From an uncultured Romboutsia sp. (GTDB taxonomy: Bacteria > Bacillota > Clostridia > Peptostreptococcales > Peptostreptococcaceae), in assembly GCA_937907205.1 (NCBI GenBank), contig CALESE010000016.1, forward strand, positions 1 through 6,096: 6,096 bases of DNA. Reading direction: 5' to 3'. The translations under genes and the position numbers were made by a program. Positions 1 through 5,894 of this stretch are shown here, piece by piece (position 1 is the stretch's first letter; the number at the start of each line of letters is the position of its first letter). The notes beneath the pieces are model-generated. The model was not told where the DNA came from. It did not search any database and worked only from the letters and a program-made list of their open reading frames with translations.

Positions 1-58
1 CAATGCTTACAACTTTGCTTCATATAATCATTCTTATGAGATCACTAAAAAAATTTAA
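1..58 (+). CDS. Possible 3' end of an upstream gene (partial)
   Basis: Reading from base 2, 18 codons stay open to a TAA at 56-58, giving the tail NAYNFASYNHSYEITKKI. The codons (GCT, TAC, AAC, TCA, CAT, GAG, ATC) look less AT-biased than the spacer that follows. The stop lies 16 nt before the ATG of the next gene, with that gene's ribosome binding site between them, as expected for two genes in one transcript. A second frame (from base 3) is also open here to a stop near base 65, so the reading is not unique. The tail is too short to name a family. Confidence 0.3.
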   Translation, partial: NAYNFASYNHSYEITKKI

Positions 59-74
59 ATATTAGGAGGATATA

Positions 75-722
75 ATGGATAATTACATCAAAGATATCAA
101 ACCTTTTTATATATATAGCGATAAAGGATATTTATATATAAAAAATATAAATGAACAATCTGAAAAAATAGCAAATAATATTTCTAAGTATTGTGCAAAC
201 ATAGATAATTTTAATAATATACATATTTGCTGTATTGATAGTTTAGGTAGGTTAATATATCTTACTAATAATAATGGTAAATGGAATAAAAAAACAATAC
301 ATCGAGTTTTTAATAATATAAAAAATATAAAAGATATGAGATTATATGTTTTAAATAATGATATAAATGTATTTACAGTTGAAAATTATAGCTTAAATGA
401 AAGTATTTATAGAGTATCTCATTTTAATTTTAATACAAAAAATAATAGATTTTCTAGATATAATATAAATAATATATATAAAGATAATAAATATATTTAT
501 AAACTAAATATTGATGATAATTCTAATATAGTGTTTGAATATAAAAGTCTAAACAAATCTAACCGAGGATTTACTAATCATAAAATAACCTTTAATAACT
601 TAGAAAGAAAATGGATATCTACTAAAAGTATCCTTAGAAACGATCATGATGAGGTTAAGATAATTTCAACTATAAAAGATGATTTATTTGAATATTGTTA
701 CAACATAAAATATAAATTATAA
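75..722 (+). CDS. Hypothetical protein, possibly beta-propeller-like, next to cdeC
   Basis: This is a 215-aa protein that I do not recognise. The ATG follows an AGGAGG site (64-69) at a 5-nt spacing, so the start is well supported. There is no signal peptide or membrane segment, which points to a cytoplasmic (perhaps mother-cell) protein. The sequence is dominated by Asn, Ile, Lys and Tyr. Short beta-strand-like stretches end in a turn with a conserved Trp: residues 49-75 (IHICCIDSLGRLIY, then GKWNKKTI) and, more weakly, 151-186 (NIVFEYKSLN, then RKWISTKSI). The first unit resembles residues 113-145 of the 337-aa protein encoded on the other side of cdeC (DIHILYYVY, then GKIWNENKI). A shared repeat-built beta fold is my inference; no catalytic residues are visible. 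The gene converges on cdeC with only 38 bp between stop codons, filled by a shared terminator. Confidence 0.85.
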   Translation: MDNYIKDIKPFYIYSDKGYLYIKNINEQSEKIANNISKYCANIDNFNNIHICCIDSLGRLIYLTNNNGKWNKKTIHRVFNNIKNIKDMRLYVLNNDINVFTVENYSLNESIYRVSHFNFNTKNNRFSRYNINNIYKDNKYIYKLNIDDNSNIVFEYKSLNKSNRGFTNHKITFNNLERKWISTKSILRNDHDEVKIISTIKDDLFEYCYNIKYKL

Positions 723-754
723 AAATAAGGCTATCAAAAACGATAGCCTTATTT
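723..754. terminator. Bidirectional intrinsic terminator between the 215-aa gene and cdeC
   Basis: There is a perfect 13-bp inverted repeat: AAATAAGGCTATC at 723-735 and GATAGCCTTATTT at 742-754, with a 6-nt loop (AAAAAC). The GGCTATC core gives the stem its GC pairs, and the A/T flanks supply a U-rich tract in both directions. It starts right after the plus-strand stop codon and ends 6 bp before the minus-strand stop codon, so it can end both convergent transcripts. Confidence 0.88.
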
Positions 755-760
755 ATTAGT

Positions 761-1966
761 CTAGCAATTACATCCGCTATTATTATGGTGATTGTTTTGA
801 TTATTCTCCATAGACGCTGTATTACTTCTTTCTCCACAACTTCTAAAGTCACATACTTTATTAAAAGTATCAACTATTCTTGGTTGTATTGGATTTGGTG
901 CACCTAAAACAACTATTTGCTCATTAATTAATGTACTAACAACAGATTGTAAGCACATTATTAAATCTATATCATTTGGTATACATAATTCAAAGAATGA
1001 TTCACCACATTCATTGCATATGCATCTTAGTATTGCCTTACCTATACAATCTACTGTTAAGTTAGTATTAAAGTTTTGTCTTAAAGTAACTGATCTTCCA
1101 TCAGCTGGTAAAGCTATAGGTGCAGTTAAAGTATTAAACATAAATTGAACATCGCAGCATCTAGTTATATGACCACCAGGACATTGAATTGCAGGATGTG
1201 CTAATGCTACTATTTCTGTACATCCACATTTACCTCTTAATTCTAAGACTAAATCTTCTACTGTTATATTTAACCCTTTTTCTCTATAAACTACACACTT
1301 ACCTTTGCCTTGCTCACAGCATGTTGCATTTCTTCTTCCACATACTGCATATTCAAAGTTAGTTTCACAGTTTTCTCCCACTCTACTATCTAGTGGTTGT
1401 ATATCAAAATCTTCTAGAGTAGTTGTTCCTGTATCAATTACTATTGCTGAGTAATTCATGCATACTTGTTCTATAGTTACGTTTACTTGACCACCTCTTG
1501 GAACTGATCCGTTAACTTCAACTACATCATAATCAAATACTAATGCCTCTCCTCCTGGTGCTACTGCATCTGTAAATGTTTGGAATTCCATAGTATCAAA
1601 TACTCTGTTAGTTTCTATTGCAAATGGTATTGCATTAGCTGTTGAAAATCTTGGTGGTATTATAGGATTACAACATTCCAAGTTTGCACAAATATTATTA
1701 ACACAGTTCTCATTTATATTTTGGCATGGTTCACAGTGATGAGGTTTATCATGTTCATTATTGCAATCACATTCACACTCACATTCACATTCACAATGAT
1801 TTTGTGGTGGTTTACAATGATTATGTTGTGGTTTAAATCCACATCCTCTATTTAAATCTTCATCCATATAAGCTTCTGATTTTATTTCATCTACATCCAC
1901 CTTATTTGCTACTGGACCAGTTTGTTGGTTATTTATTCTTTTTTTATTTTTTCTAAGATCTTGCAT
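761..1966 (-). CDS. cdeC: CdeC-like cysteine-rich exosporium morphogenetic protein
   Basis: This 401-aa protein has about 35 cysteines. In C. difficile, CdeC (about 405 aa) is a structural protein needed for exosporium assembly and proper coat layering; it self-assembles and forms disulfides. Matching features here are the length, the basic N-terminus (MQDLRKNKKR), a His/Cys/Pro-rich segment at about 41-100, and a long Cys-dotted C-terminal domain (about 105-378) with CC pairs at 217-218 and 270-271 and CxCxxC at 315-320. The protein ends SGCNC. Instead of the Asn-Pro-Cys repeats I recall in C. difficile CdeC, it carries an alternating Glu-Cys run at 58-68. No signal peptide is seen, as expected for a mother-cell spore-surface protein. 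The ATG has a GGGGAGGA site (minus strand) about 9 nt upstream and a sigma-K-like promoter beyond it. The assignment rests on remembered family features, not an alignment. Confidence 0.88.
   Translation of the reverse strand: MQDLRKNKKRINNQQTGPVANKVDVDEIKSEAYMDEDLNRGCGFKPQHNHCKPPQNHCECECECECDCNNEHDKPHHCEPCQNINENCVNNICANLECCNPIIPPRFSTANAIPFAIETNRVFDTMEFQTFTDAVAPGGEALVFDYDVVEVNGSVPRGGQVNVTIEQVCMNYSAIVIDTGTTTLEDFDIQPLDSRVGENCETNFEYAVCGRRNATCCEQGKGKCVVYREKGLNITVEDLVLELRGKCGCTEIVALAHPAIQCPGGHITRCCDVQFMFNTLTAPIALPADGRSVTLRQNFNTNLTVDCIGKAILRCICNECGESFFELCIPNDIDLIMCLQSVVSTLINEQIVVLGAPNPIQPRIVDTFNKVCDFRSCGERSNTASMENNQNNHHNNSGCNC
1763..1795 (-). repeat. In-frame Cys-Glu hexanucleotide repeat in cdeC
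   Basis: On the coding strand, TGT-GAA/GAG codon pairs repeat four times, followed by TGT-GAT-TGC. They encode CECECECECDC at residues 58-68. The units are nearly identical (one GAG, then a final GAT), so this is a short tandem array. It is a multiple of three, and slippage would change the number of Cys-Glu units without shifting the frame. Confidence 0.85.
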
Positions 1967-2026
1967 ATCTTATGTCCTCCCCTTAAATGAATTATAAAGT
2001 GCCTTGGCTTATTTGTTAGCCTAATT

Positions 2027-2054
2027 AATAATATGCACTTAAATATATATTTGT
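2027..2054 (-). promoter_or_regulatory. Sigma-K-like promoter of cdeC
   Basis: On the minus strand there is a -35 AC at 2054-2053, then 17 nt, then CATATTATT at 2035-2027. The sigma-K consensus is AC-N16/17-CATAnnnTA, so the -10 matches all positions except the last. The predicted start would leave a leader of about 60 nt before the ribosome binding site. C. difficile cdeC is reported to be sigma-K dependent, which fits. The motif is short and AT-rich, so a chance match is possible. Confidence 0.5.
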
Positions 2055-2078
2055 TACTTTATTGCTAGTTAATATAAT
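2051..2078 (+). promoter_or_regulatory. Possible sigma-A-type promoter of the 337-aa gene
   Basis: TTGTTA (2051-2056), a 16-nt spacer and TATAAT (2073-2078) lie about 60 nt before the ATG at 2140. The -10 is perfect and the -35 matches 4 of 6. It overlaps the -35 of the divergent cdeC promoter, so polymerases could compete there. In DNA this AT-rich, TATAAT arises often by chance. No CATAnnnTA is visible upstream of this gene. Confidence 0.3.
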
Positions 2079-2139
2079 TTAGAATAAATAATATATTTTA
2101 AAATATATATAGTATAAATGCACTATAAGGAGGATTTAT

Positions 2140-3153
2140 ATGAGTTTTATTAATAAATGTTCTACAATTATTAGGCTTTCTAACCAAGAAATTTTAAACA
2201 TTTATAATGATAACAATATTAAATTTGAATACTTTGATAAAAATAAAAATTTGCTATATTCTAATACAATATCTAACTCTTCTGATTTAGATTTTACTAA
2301 TTCTTATTTTAATTTAAGTAGTGATGACAGCATTTATGGTATATATAAAAATAATTCATTAAACTTAATAGAGATAAAAAATAAAGGAAGTGAAATAATA
2401 AAAAATGAAATTTTAAATTATAACTATAAAAAATTTGATATAATATTTCCTTATATAAAAATTTTAAATAATGATATTCATATTTTATATTATGTATATA
2501 ATAATAATTCACCTAATACTTGCGCTTTATTCCATCATTATAAGGAAGGTAAAATTTGGAATGAAAATAAAATTGATTTTATAAATCACATTGTATTAGA
2601 TAATTTTAAGGTTTTATGGATAAATAATAATCCAATTGTATTTTATTTTAAATTAGTGAATGGTTATGAAGAAGTTTTTTCTTCTAGATTTAATAACTCT
2701 ACTTTAGGCTGGTCTAATCCTATACAAATTACAAACTCTGGTAGAAATAAATTATACTTATCTATTTTGAAAGATAATATGAATTTTTATCATCTAACAT
2801 TTTGTGAAAATGTTGATAATGGATATGCAGTAAAATATATAAATGGATACTTAAATGAATATAACTTAGATATAAATATATCTTCTTATATATCAAAACC
2901 TTCAACTTGTAGATTTCCAAATCTAATCAAACATAAATCAAATTTATATTTAATATGGGCAGATCATGAAAGATTATATAGTTGTAACTCTTCTGACCTT
3001 GGAAAAACATGGACTAATCCTATTATTGATAATTTTAGTTTATATGAAGATTTTACAAGGGCTAATTTTATATCTAATTATAAAGATGATTCAAATTACA
3101 ATGTTTCAAATGTATTTACTATATCTAACAAAATAGATATAATTGGATTTTAA
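2140..3153 (+). CDS. Hypothetical protein with one Asp-box, probable beta-propeller
   Basis: This is a 337-aa protein of unknown function. The start is fixed by AAGGAGGA at 2127-2134, 5 nt before the ATG. It has no signal peptide or membrane helix. Residues 284-291 read SSDLGKTW, a full Asp-box (Ser-x-Asp-x-Gly-x-Thr-Trp), the turn motif of BNR/sialidase-type propeller blades. A related, degenerate turn (STLGWSNPIQI) lies at 187-197, and SDLGKTWTNPII repeats its WxNPI part at 285-296. Other blade-like units are at 113-145 (IHILYYVY, then EGKIWNENKI) and about 268-282 (NLYLIWADHERLYSC). The Arg triad and Tyr/Glu of sialidases are not evident, so an enzyme activity is not supported; binding or structure is more likely. 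The gene is divergent from cdeC and similar in style to the 215-aa protein on cdeC's other side. A spore-associated role is inferred from position only. Confidence 0.87.
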   Translation: MSFINKCSTIIRLSNQEILNIYNDNNIKFEYFDKNKNLLYSNTISNSSDLDFTNSYFNLSSDDSIYGIYKNNSLNLIEIKNKGSEIIKNEILNYNYKKFDIIFPYIKILNNDIHILYYVYNNNSPNTCALFHHYKEGKIWNENKIDFINHIVLDNFKVLWINNNPIVFYFKLVNGYEEVFSSRFNNSTLGWSNPIQITNSGRNKLYLSILKDNMNFYHLTFCENVDNGYAVKYINGYLNEYNLDINISSYISKPSTCRFPNLIKHKSNLYLIWADHERLYSCNSSDLGKTWTNPIIDNFSLYEDFTRANFISNYKDDSNYNVSNVFTISNKIDIIGF

Positions 3154-3184
3154 AAAAGTGTTGCCATTATAGCAACACTTTTTT
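3152..3184. terminator. Bidirectional terminator shared by the 337-aa gene and the minus-strand RNA
   Basis: There is a perfect 13-bp stem: AAAAAAGTGTTGC at 3152-3164 and GCAACACTTTTTT at 3172-3184, with a 7-nt loop. The left arm overlaps the TAA stop of the 337-aa gene. Read from the minus strand it is also a stem followed by a U run, 4 nt beyond the 3' end of the structured RNA, so it can end that transcript too. Confidence 0.88.
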
Positions 3185-3188
3185 AAAT

Positions 3189-3371
3189 AAAAATCCCAAA
3201 ACACCGGTGACCCATTAAATTCATACCCGAGATACTCCCAGGTGGGTGACCTGCTAATTATTTTTAACTTCCCATATAAATACGGGCATGTTATCCATAA
3301 TTAGACCTAGTCTCCCTTATAACATTTGTCGGTTGAATTTAAAAAAGTCTATCGAATGCTTCAGGATTTTT
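3189..3371 (-). ncRNA. ssrS: Structured noncoding RNA, candidate 6S RNA
   Basis: This stretch of about 183 nt has no credible ORF and more GC clusters than its surroundings. On the minus strand it folds as a rod. The terminal stem is 17 continuous pairs (3355-3371 with 3189-3205, including G-U pairs). A closing stem pairs 3334-3340 with 3217-3223 (AAAUUCA/UGAAUUU), followed by a large bubble. The 3' side of the bubble carries a small hairpin (CAGGU/ACCUG, 3239-3253). An apical arm is built from 3297-3304 with 3254-3261 (8 bp), UAAC/GUUA, and a CCCGUA/UAUGGG hairpin at 3271-3286. The 5' end (AAUCCUGAAGCAUUCG) resembles the start of E. coli 6S RNA (CUCUGAGAUGUUCG). 6S RNA mimics an open promoter and sequesters housekeeping RNA polymerase in stationary phase; length and bubble-in-rod architecture fit. 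A consensus TATAAT lies just upstream and a terminator just downstream. Another large clostridial RNA class, such as raiA RNA, is the main alternative. Confidence 0.62.
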
Positions 3372-3379
3372 ACAGTATT

Positions 3380-3407
3380 ATTATATACTAAAATAACTAT
3401 TTTTAAA
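3380..3407 (-). promoter_or_regulatory. Sigma-A-type promoter of the structured RNA
   Basis: On the minus strand there is a TTTAAA -35-like hexamer (3407-3402), a 16-nt spacer and a perfect TATAAT (3385-3380). Position +1 would be the G at 3373 or the A at 3371, exactly where the terminal stem of the RNA begins. That coincidence supports both calls. No clear terminator separates this promoter from the 269-aa gene upstream (stop at 3456), so some read-through from that gene is possible. Confidence 0.6.
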
Positions 3408-3455
3408 AGTAATTTTATTTAGTAATTAATATAATATAAGTATTTTTTTGGATAA

Positions 3456-4265
3456 CTATTCATCTTCATCTATGTAGTCATATTCTTCATAGTAATTATT
3501 ATCTTTTTCATAGTCATCATCATTATATTCTTGATCTTCATCATAATCACTACAGTCGTTATCATCGTCTATTCTTAAAAGACTTCCTAATAACTTTAAA
3601 TTATTCATACTTCCTAAATTACTTATATTAGCTAAAGAGCTCAAGCTAAATCCACCTTCTCCAAAGTCATCTGGTAAAAATAATTCAGCAAACAAGTCAA
3701 TTTTCTTTTTTAAATTTATAGCCTTTTCAACTGACTCTTTTCTTTTTTCCGGAAAAACTTCTAATATCTCTTTTATCATCATATTTTTTTTATCTTCTTC
3801 ATCCATACTTCTAAAAAAATCACTTTCATTTTCTTCTACTGTTTCTATGGTGCTTAGTTTTTTTATTCCTTTTACTAAATCTAATAGACTCTCTACTTTA
3901 ACAAGTATCTTAATTTCATCTGTGTTCATATACTTTTTTGTTCTACTTATTACTTCCATTCCACGTTCTAAATCTTCATCACTTAACTCCATAAGTCTCA
4001 TTCCTTTATTTATATCATTCATATTAAACCCTATAATATTATCAGGTTTACTTCTTTTTCGTTTTTTTATTATCTTTTTATTTTCATCTTTTCGTGAAGG
4101 TCTTTCTCTTTTGACTTTTTTCTTATTTGATAATCCATTTACTATTTCACCTTCATCATTATTTGTTTTTAATTTATCTTTATTATCAAATAATGGTAGA
4201 TTTCCTAAAGATATATTACCATTACTTAGAGCTATCATTCCTAGTATCAAAAGTAGATTATTCAA
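3456..4265 (-). CDS. Hypothetical protein with acidic tail, candidate spore-surface protein
   Basis: This 269-aa protein is not assigned to a family. The start is TTG (4265-4263), supported by an AAGGGGTGA site ending about 6 nt upstream; the first in-frame ATG is only at codon 10. Layout: a short hydrophobic N-terminus (MNNLLLILGMIALSNG), a Lys/Arg-rich basic block at about 47-73, a probably helical middle at about 80-200 rich in Glu/Lys/Leu/Met, a Ser/Leu/Asn stretch at about 205-230, and an acidic Asp/Glu/Tyr tail at 233-269 with the only cysteine (238). The hydrophobic start is too short and lacks the basic residues of a standard signal peptide. A sigma-K-like promoter lies directly upstream, and cdeC is the next protein gene on the same strand downstream, though too far away to be an obvious operon. 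A role in the spore coat or exosporium is inferred from promoter, neighbours and composition. Confidence 0.82.
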   Translation of the reverse strand: MNNLLLILGMIALSNGNISLGNLPLFDNKDKLKTNNDEGEIVNGLSNKKKVKRERPSRKDENKKIIKKRKRSKPDNIIGFNMNDINKGMRLMELSDEDLERGMEVISRTKKYMNTDEIKILVKVESLLDLVKGIKKLSTIETVEENESDFFRSMDEEDKKNMMIKEILEVFPEKRKESVEKAINLKKKIDLFAELFLPDDFGEGGFSLSSLANISNLGSMNNLKLLGSLLRIDDDNDCSDYDEDQEYNDDDYEKDNNYYEEYDYIDEDE

Positions 4266-4302
4266 ACAAAGTCACCCCTTAAAATATACTTCTCCTCATA
4301 TA

Positions 4303-4330
4303 TAAAATATGTTTTCTATATTATTAATGT
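4303..4330 (-). promoter_or_regulatory. Sigma-K-like promoter of the 269-aa gene
   Basis: The minus strand shows AC at 4330-4329, a 17-nt spacer and CATATTTTA at 4311-4303, a complete match to the sigma-K -10 consensus CATAnnnTA. The predicted start falls about 30 nt before the TTG codon and leaves room for the ribosome binding site. The AC-to-CATA spacing is the same as that upstream of cdeC, which suggests that both are switched on late in the mother cell. Confidence 0.55.
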
Positions 4331-4473
4331 TCCTTTTTTTATAAAAGGGCATATATATTATTTATATAGAGTCTAATTTATATAAATCTAATATTTACTA
4401 ATTTTTCAATATTACTTCTATATATAAATACTATGAATATAATCTAATATATATTATAGAAAGGGGTATTTTT

Positions 4474-4842
4474 ATGAAAAAAATAAACAAAGATGCACTA
4501 GAAAAAATGGCTAAGGATAAAAATATAGATAAGAATAAAGTAGAAGAAATAGCCAATAGCTATAAAGGTAAATCTGAAAGTGAGCTTATGAATGAACTTA
4601 TTAAAATTGGTAAAAATTTAAAAGGTAAAGAAGAAGTTGTTTCTAAATTTAAAACATTCTTAGATGAAGACCAAAGAAAAAAATTAGATAGCATTATGGG
4701 TAAAATTAGTGAAGCTGAAATGCAAGATAAATTTGGATCTAAAAAATTAAGTTCAAAGAAATCATCTACAAGTCCATCCTCTAGTAATACTAAGAAAGTT
4801 AAAAAAGTTGTAAAAAAAGTAAAAAAATCAAATAACATATAA
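4474..4842 (+). CDS. Small lysine-rich helical protein of unknown function
   Basis: This is a 122-aa protein. The ATG follows GAAAGGGG (4459-4466) at a normal spacing of about 7 nt. Residues 1-86 look helical and charged: KVEEIANSYKGKSESELMNELIK, then KEEVVSKFKTFLDEDQRKKLDSIM. A low-complexity tail follows at about 89-122, first Ser-rich (SSKKSSTSPSSS) and then Lys/Val (KKVKKVVKKVKK). There is no cysteine, signal peptide or membrane segment. The basic tail would suit binding to nucleic acid or to an acidic partner; the divergently encoded 269-aa protein ends in an acidic tail, but any contact between the two is speculation. I see no clear sporulation promoter; the 208-bp divergent spacer (4266-4473) is nearly all A/T. 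The stop codon overlaps the terminator shared with ccpA. Confidence 0.87.
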   Translation: MKKINKDALEKMAKDKNIDKNKVEEIANSYKGKSESELMNELIKIGKNLKGKEEVVSKFKTFLDEDQRKKLDSIMGKISEAEMQDKFGSKKLSSKKSSTSPSSSNTKKVKKVVKKVKKSNNI

Positions 4843-4872
4843 AAAAAGCTAGATTTTTTATCTAGCTTTTTT
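4842..4872. terminator. Bidirectional terminator between the Lys-rich gene and ccpA
   Basis: There is a perfect 13-bp stem: AAAAAAGCTAGAT at 4842-4854 and ATCTAGCTTTTTT at 4860-4872, with a 5-nt T loop. It is so compact that its left arm takes the last base of the plus-strand TAA and its right arm takes two bases of the minus-strand stop codon (4871-4873). Both convergent transcripts get a hairpin plus a U run. Confidence 0.9.
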
Positions 4873-5881
4873 ATCTATCTATAACACTTTCTCTCTCAAC
4901 GATTCTATAAGGTAGTTCTATTTTCTTACTTTCTAAAGGTTCATTATTTATTAATTTAATTACCATTCTAATAGCAACTGCTCCAATATCATATAATGGT
5001 TGTTGAACAGTTGTAAGTTTCGGTCTATACATTTTAGCTATTTTTACATCATTAAAACCTGCTACTGATATATCATCTGGAACATTGTATCCTGCATCAC
5101 AAATTGCATTTATTGATCCTATTGCAGCTTCATCACCTGTAACAAATACAGCTTCTGGTATAATATTTTCGTCTAATAATTCCTTCATACTATTATACCC
5201 AGATTCATATGTTGTTCCACCATATTTAATTAGACCTTTATCTAAGTCTATATTTCTTTCATTTAATGCCTCTTCATATCCTGACAGTCTTTCCATTTCT
5301 AAAACCGTATCATCTTTACTAGTCATTATAAATGCTATTTTTTTATGTCCTTTATCTAAAAGATACCTAGTCATATCATATGTAGCTTCTTTATTACTTG
5401 TACTTACTGTATATATATCGTAATCTCTTGCAGTCTTACTTATATAAGTTGCCGGTATACCACATCTTTGAATATAATCTATATGATCTTTTTCAACTTT
5501 CCAAGATAGCATAACTATACCTTCTACTTGTTTAGCTCTTAATAAATTTATACTTTTTAATTCTTGTTCTTTGTCAGAGTATGTATTTGATAATAATATA
5601 TCATAGTCATACATTTTAGCTATTTCTTCGATTCCATTTAAAATCTCACTTACAAAAGAATCCGATACCTCTGGTACTATTACTCCTATTAATTGACTTT
5701 TTTTAGTAACTAAGCTTCTTGCTAATGGATTAGGAATGTACCCTGTTTCTTTTATAACATCTAAGACCTTTTGTTTTACTTCATCTGTAACAGGCTTTGA
5801 ATCGTTTATAACCCTTGATACAGTAGATATTGAAACTCCTGCTTGTTTTGCAACATCTTTTATAGTTATAGTTCTTTTCAC
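4871..5881 (-). CDS. ccpA: Catabolite control protein A, LacI/GalR-family transcription regulator
   Basis: This gives 336 aa from a GTG start, close to the usual ~334 of CcpA. With HPr-Ser46-P as corepressor, CcpA binds cre sites to repress or activate carbon-metabolism genes; in C. difficile it also affects toxin and sporulation genes. The N-terminal helix-turn-helix (about 6-26, TIKDVAKQAGVSISTVSRVIN) is followed by the hinge helix (51-61, NPLARSLVTKK) and a two-lobed periplasmic-binding-like domain. CcpA-like stretches are MYDYDILLSN (90-99), KQVEGIVMLS (117-126), YRPKLTTVQQP (285-295, with the Arg equivalent to the HPr-contacting Arg303 of Bacillus CcpA) and YDIGAVAIRM (297-306). The GTG is preferred because GAGGA sits 8-9 nt before it, while the ATG at 5896 (five residues longer) has no ribosome binding site. 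A different LacI-family member is possible but less likely. No cre site is evident upstream. Confidence 0.82.
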   Translation of the reverse strand: MKRTITIKDVAKQAGVSISTVSRVINDSKPVTDEVKQKVLDVIKETGYIPNPLARSLVTKKSQLIGVIVPEVSDSFVSEILNGIEEIAKMYDYDILLSNTYSDKEQELKSINLLRAKQVEGIVMLSWKVEKDHIDYIQRCGIPATYISKTARDYDIYTVSTSNKEATYDMTRYLLDKGHKKIAFIMTSKDDTVLEMERLSGYEEALNERNIDLDKGLIKYGGTTYESGYNSMKELLDENIIPEAVFVTGDEAAIGSINAICDAGYNVPDDISVAGFNDVKIAKMYRPKLTTVQQPLYDIGAVAIRMVIKLINNEPLESKKIELPYRIVERESVIDR

Positions 5882-5889
5882 TTTATTTA

Positions 5890-5894
5890 TCCTC
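5890..5894 (-). promoter_or_regulatory. Ribosome binding site that decides the ccpA start
   Basis: The minus strand reads ATGAGGATAAATAAAGTG. GAGGA (5894-5890) lies 8 nt before GTG (5881-5879), an ideal spacing. The upstream ATG (5896-5894) would overlap this site and is itself preceded only by ATACAGAAA, which has no Shine-Dalgarno match. The start therefore probably lies at 5881. Confidence 0.6.

Noticed and set aside
1763..1795. Possible CRISPR or noncoding satellite array
   Set aside because: The 6-bp units are in frame and coding inside cdeC, with no spacers between them.
1991..1996. TATAAT on the minus strand just before cdeC
   Set aside because: Transcription from it would start within or next to the ribosome binding site, and no -35 fits. 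The AC-N17-CATA site further upstream is better placed.
2140..3153. Sialidase activity for the 337-aa protein
   Set aside because: Only one clear Asp-box is present. I could not identify the FRIP motif or a convincing arginine triad, so only a fold relation is supported.
3185..3455. T-box, riboswitch or leader of a downstream gene
   Set aside because: The RNA runs on the minus strand into a terminator and the antisense of the 337-aa gene, so no downstream gene is available for it to control in cis. No T-box or known aptamer core was recognised.
3847..4305. 152-aa plus-strand open frame rich in Ser, Phe, Leu and Ile
   Set aside because: It is antisense to the basic and helical parts of the 269-aa gene; its hydrophobicity comes from the complement of Lys/Glu codons. 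It has no ribosome binding site.
4560..4838. 92-aa minus-strand Phe/Leu-rich open frame
   Set aside because: It is the complement of the Lys-rich coding sequence, and its apparent membrane character is an artefact of that.
5085..5423. 112-aa plus-strand open frame
   Set aside because: It lies inside ccpA on the opposite strand. The CcpA motifs explain this DNA, and no ribosome binding site precedes it.
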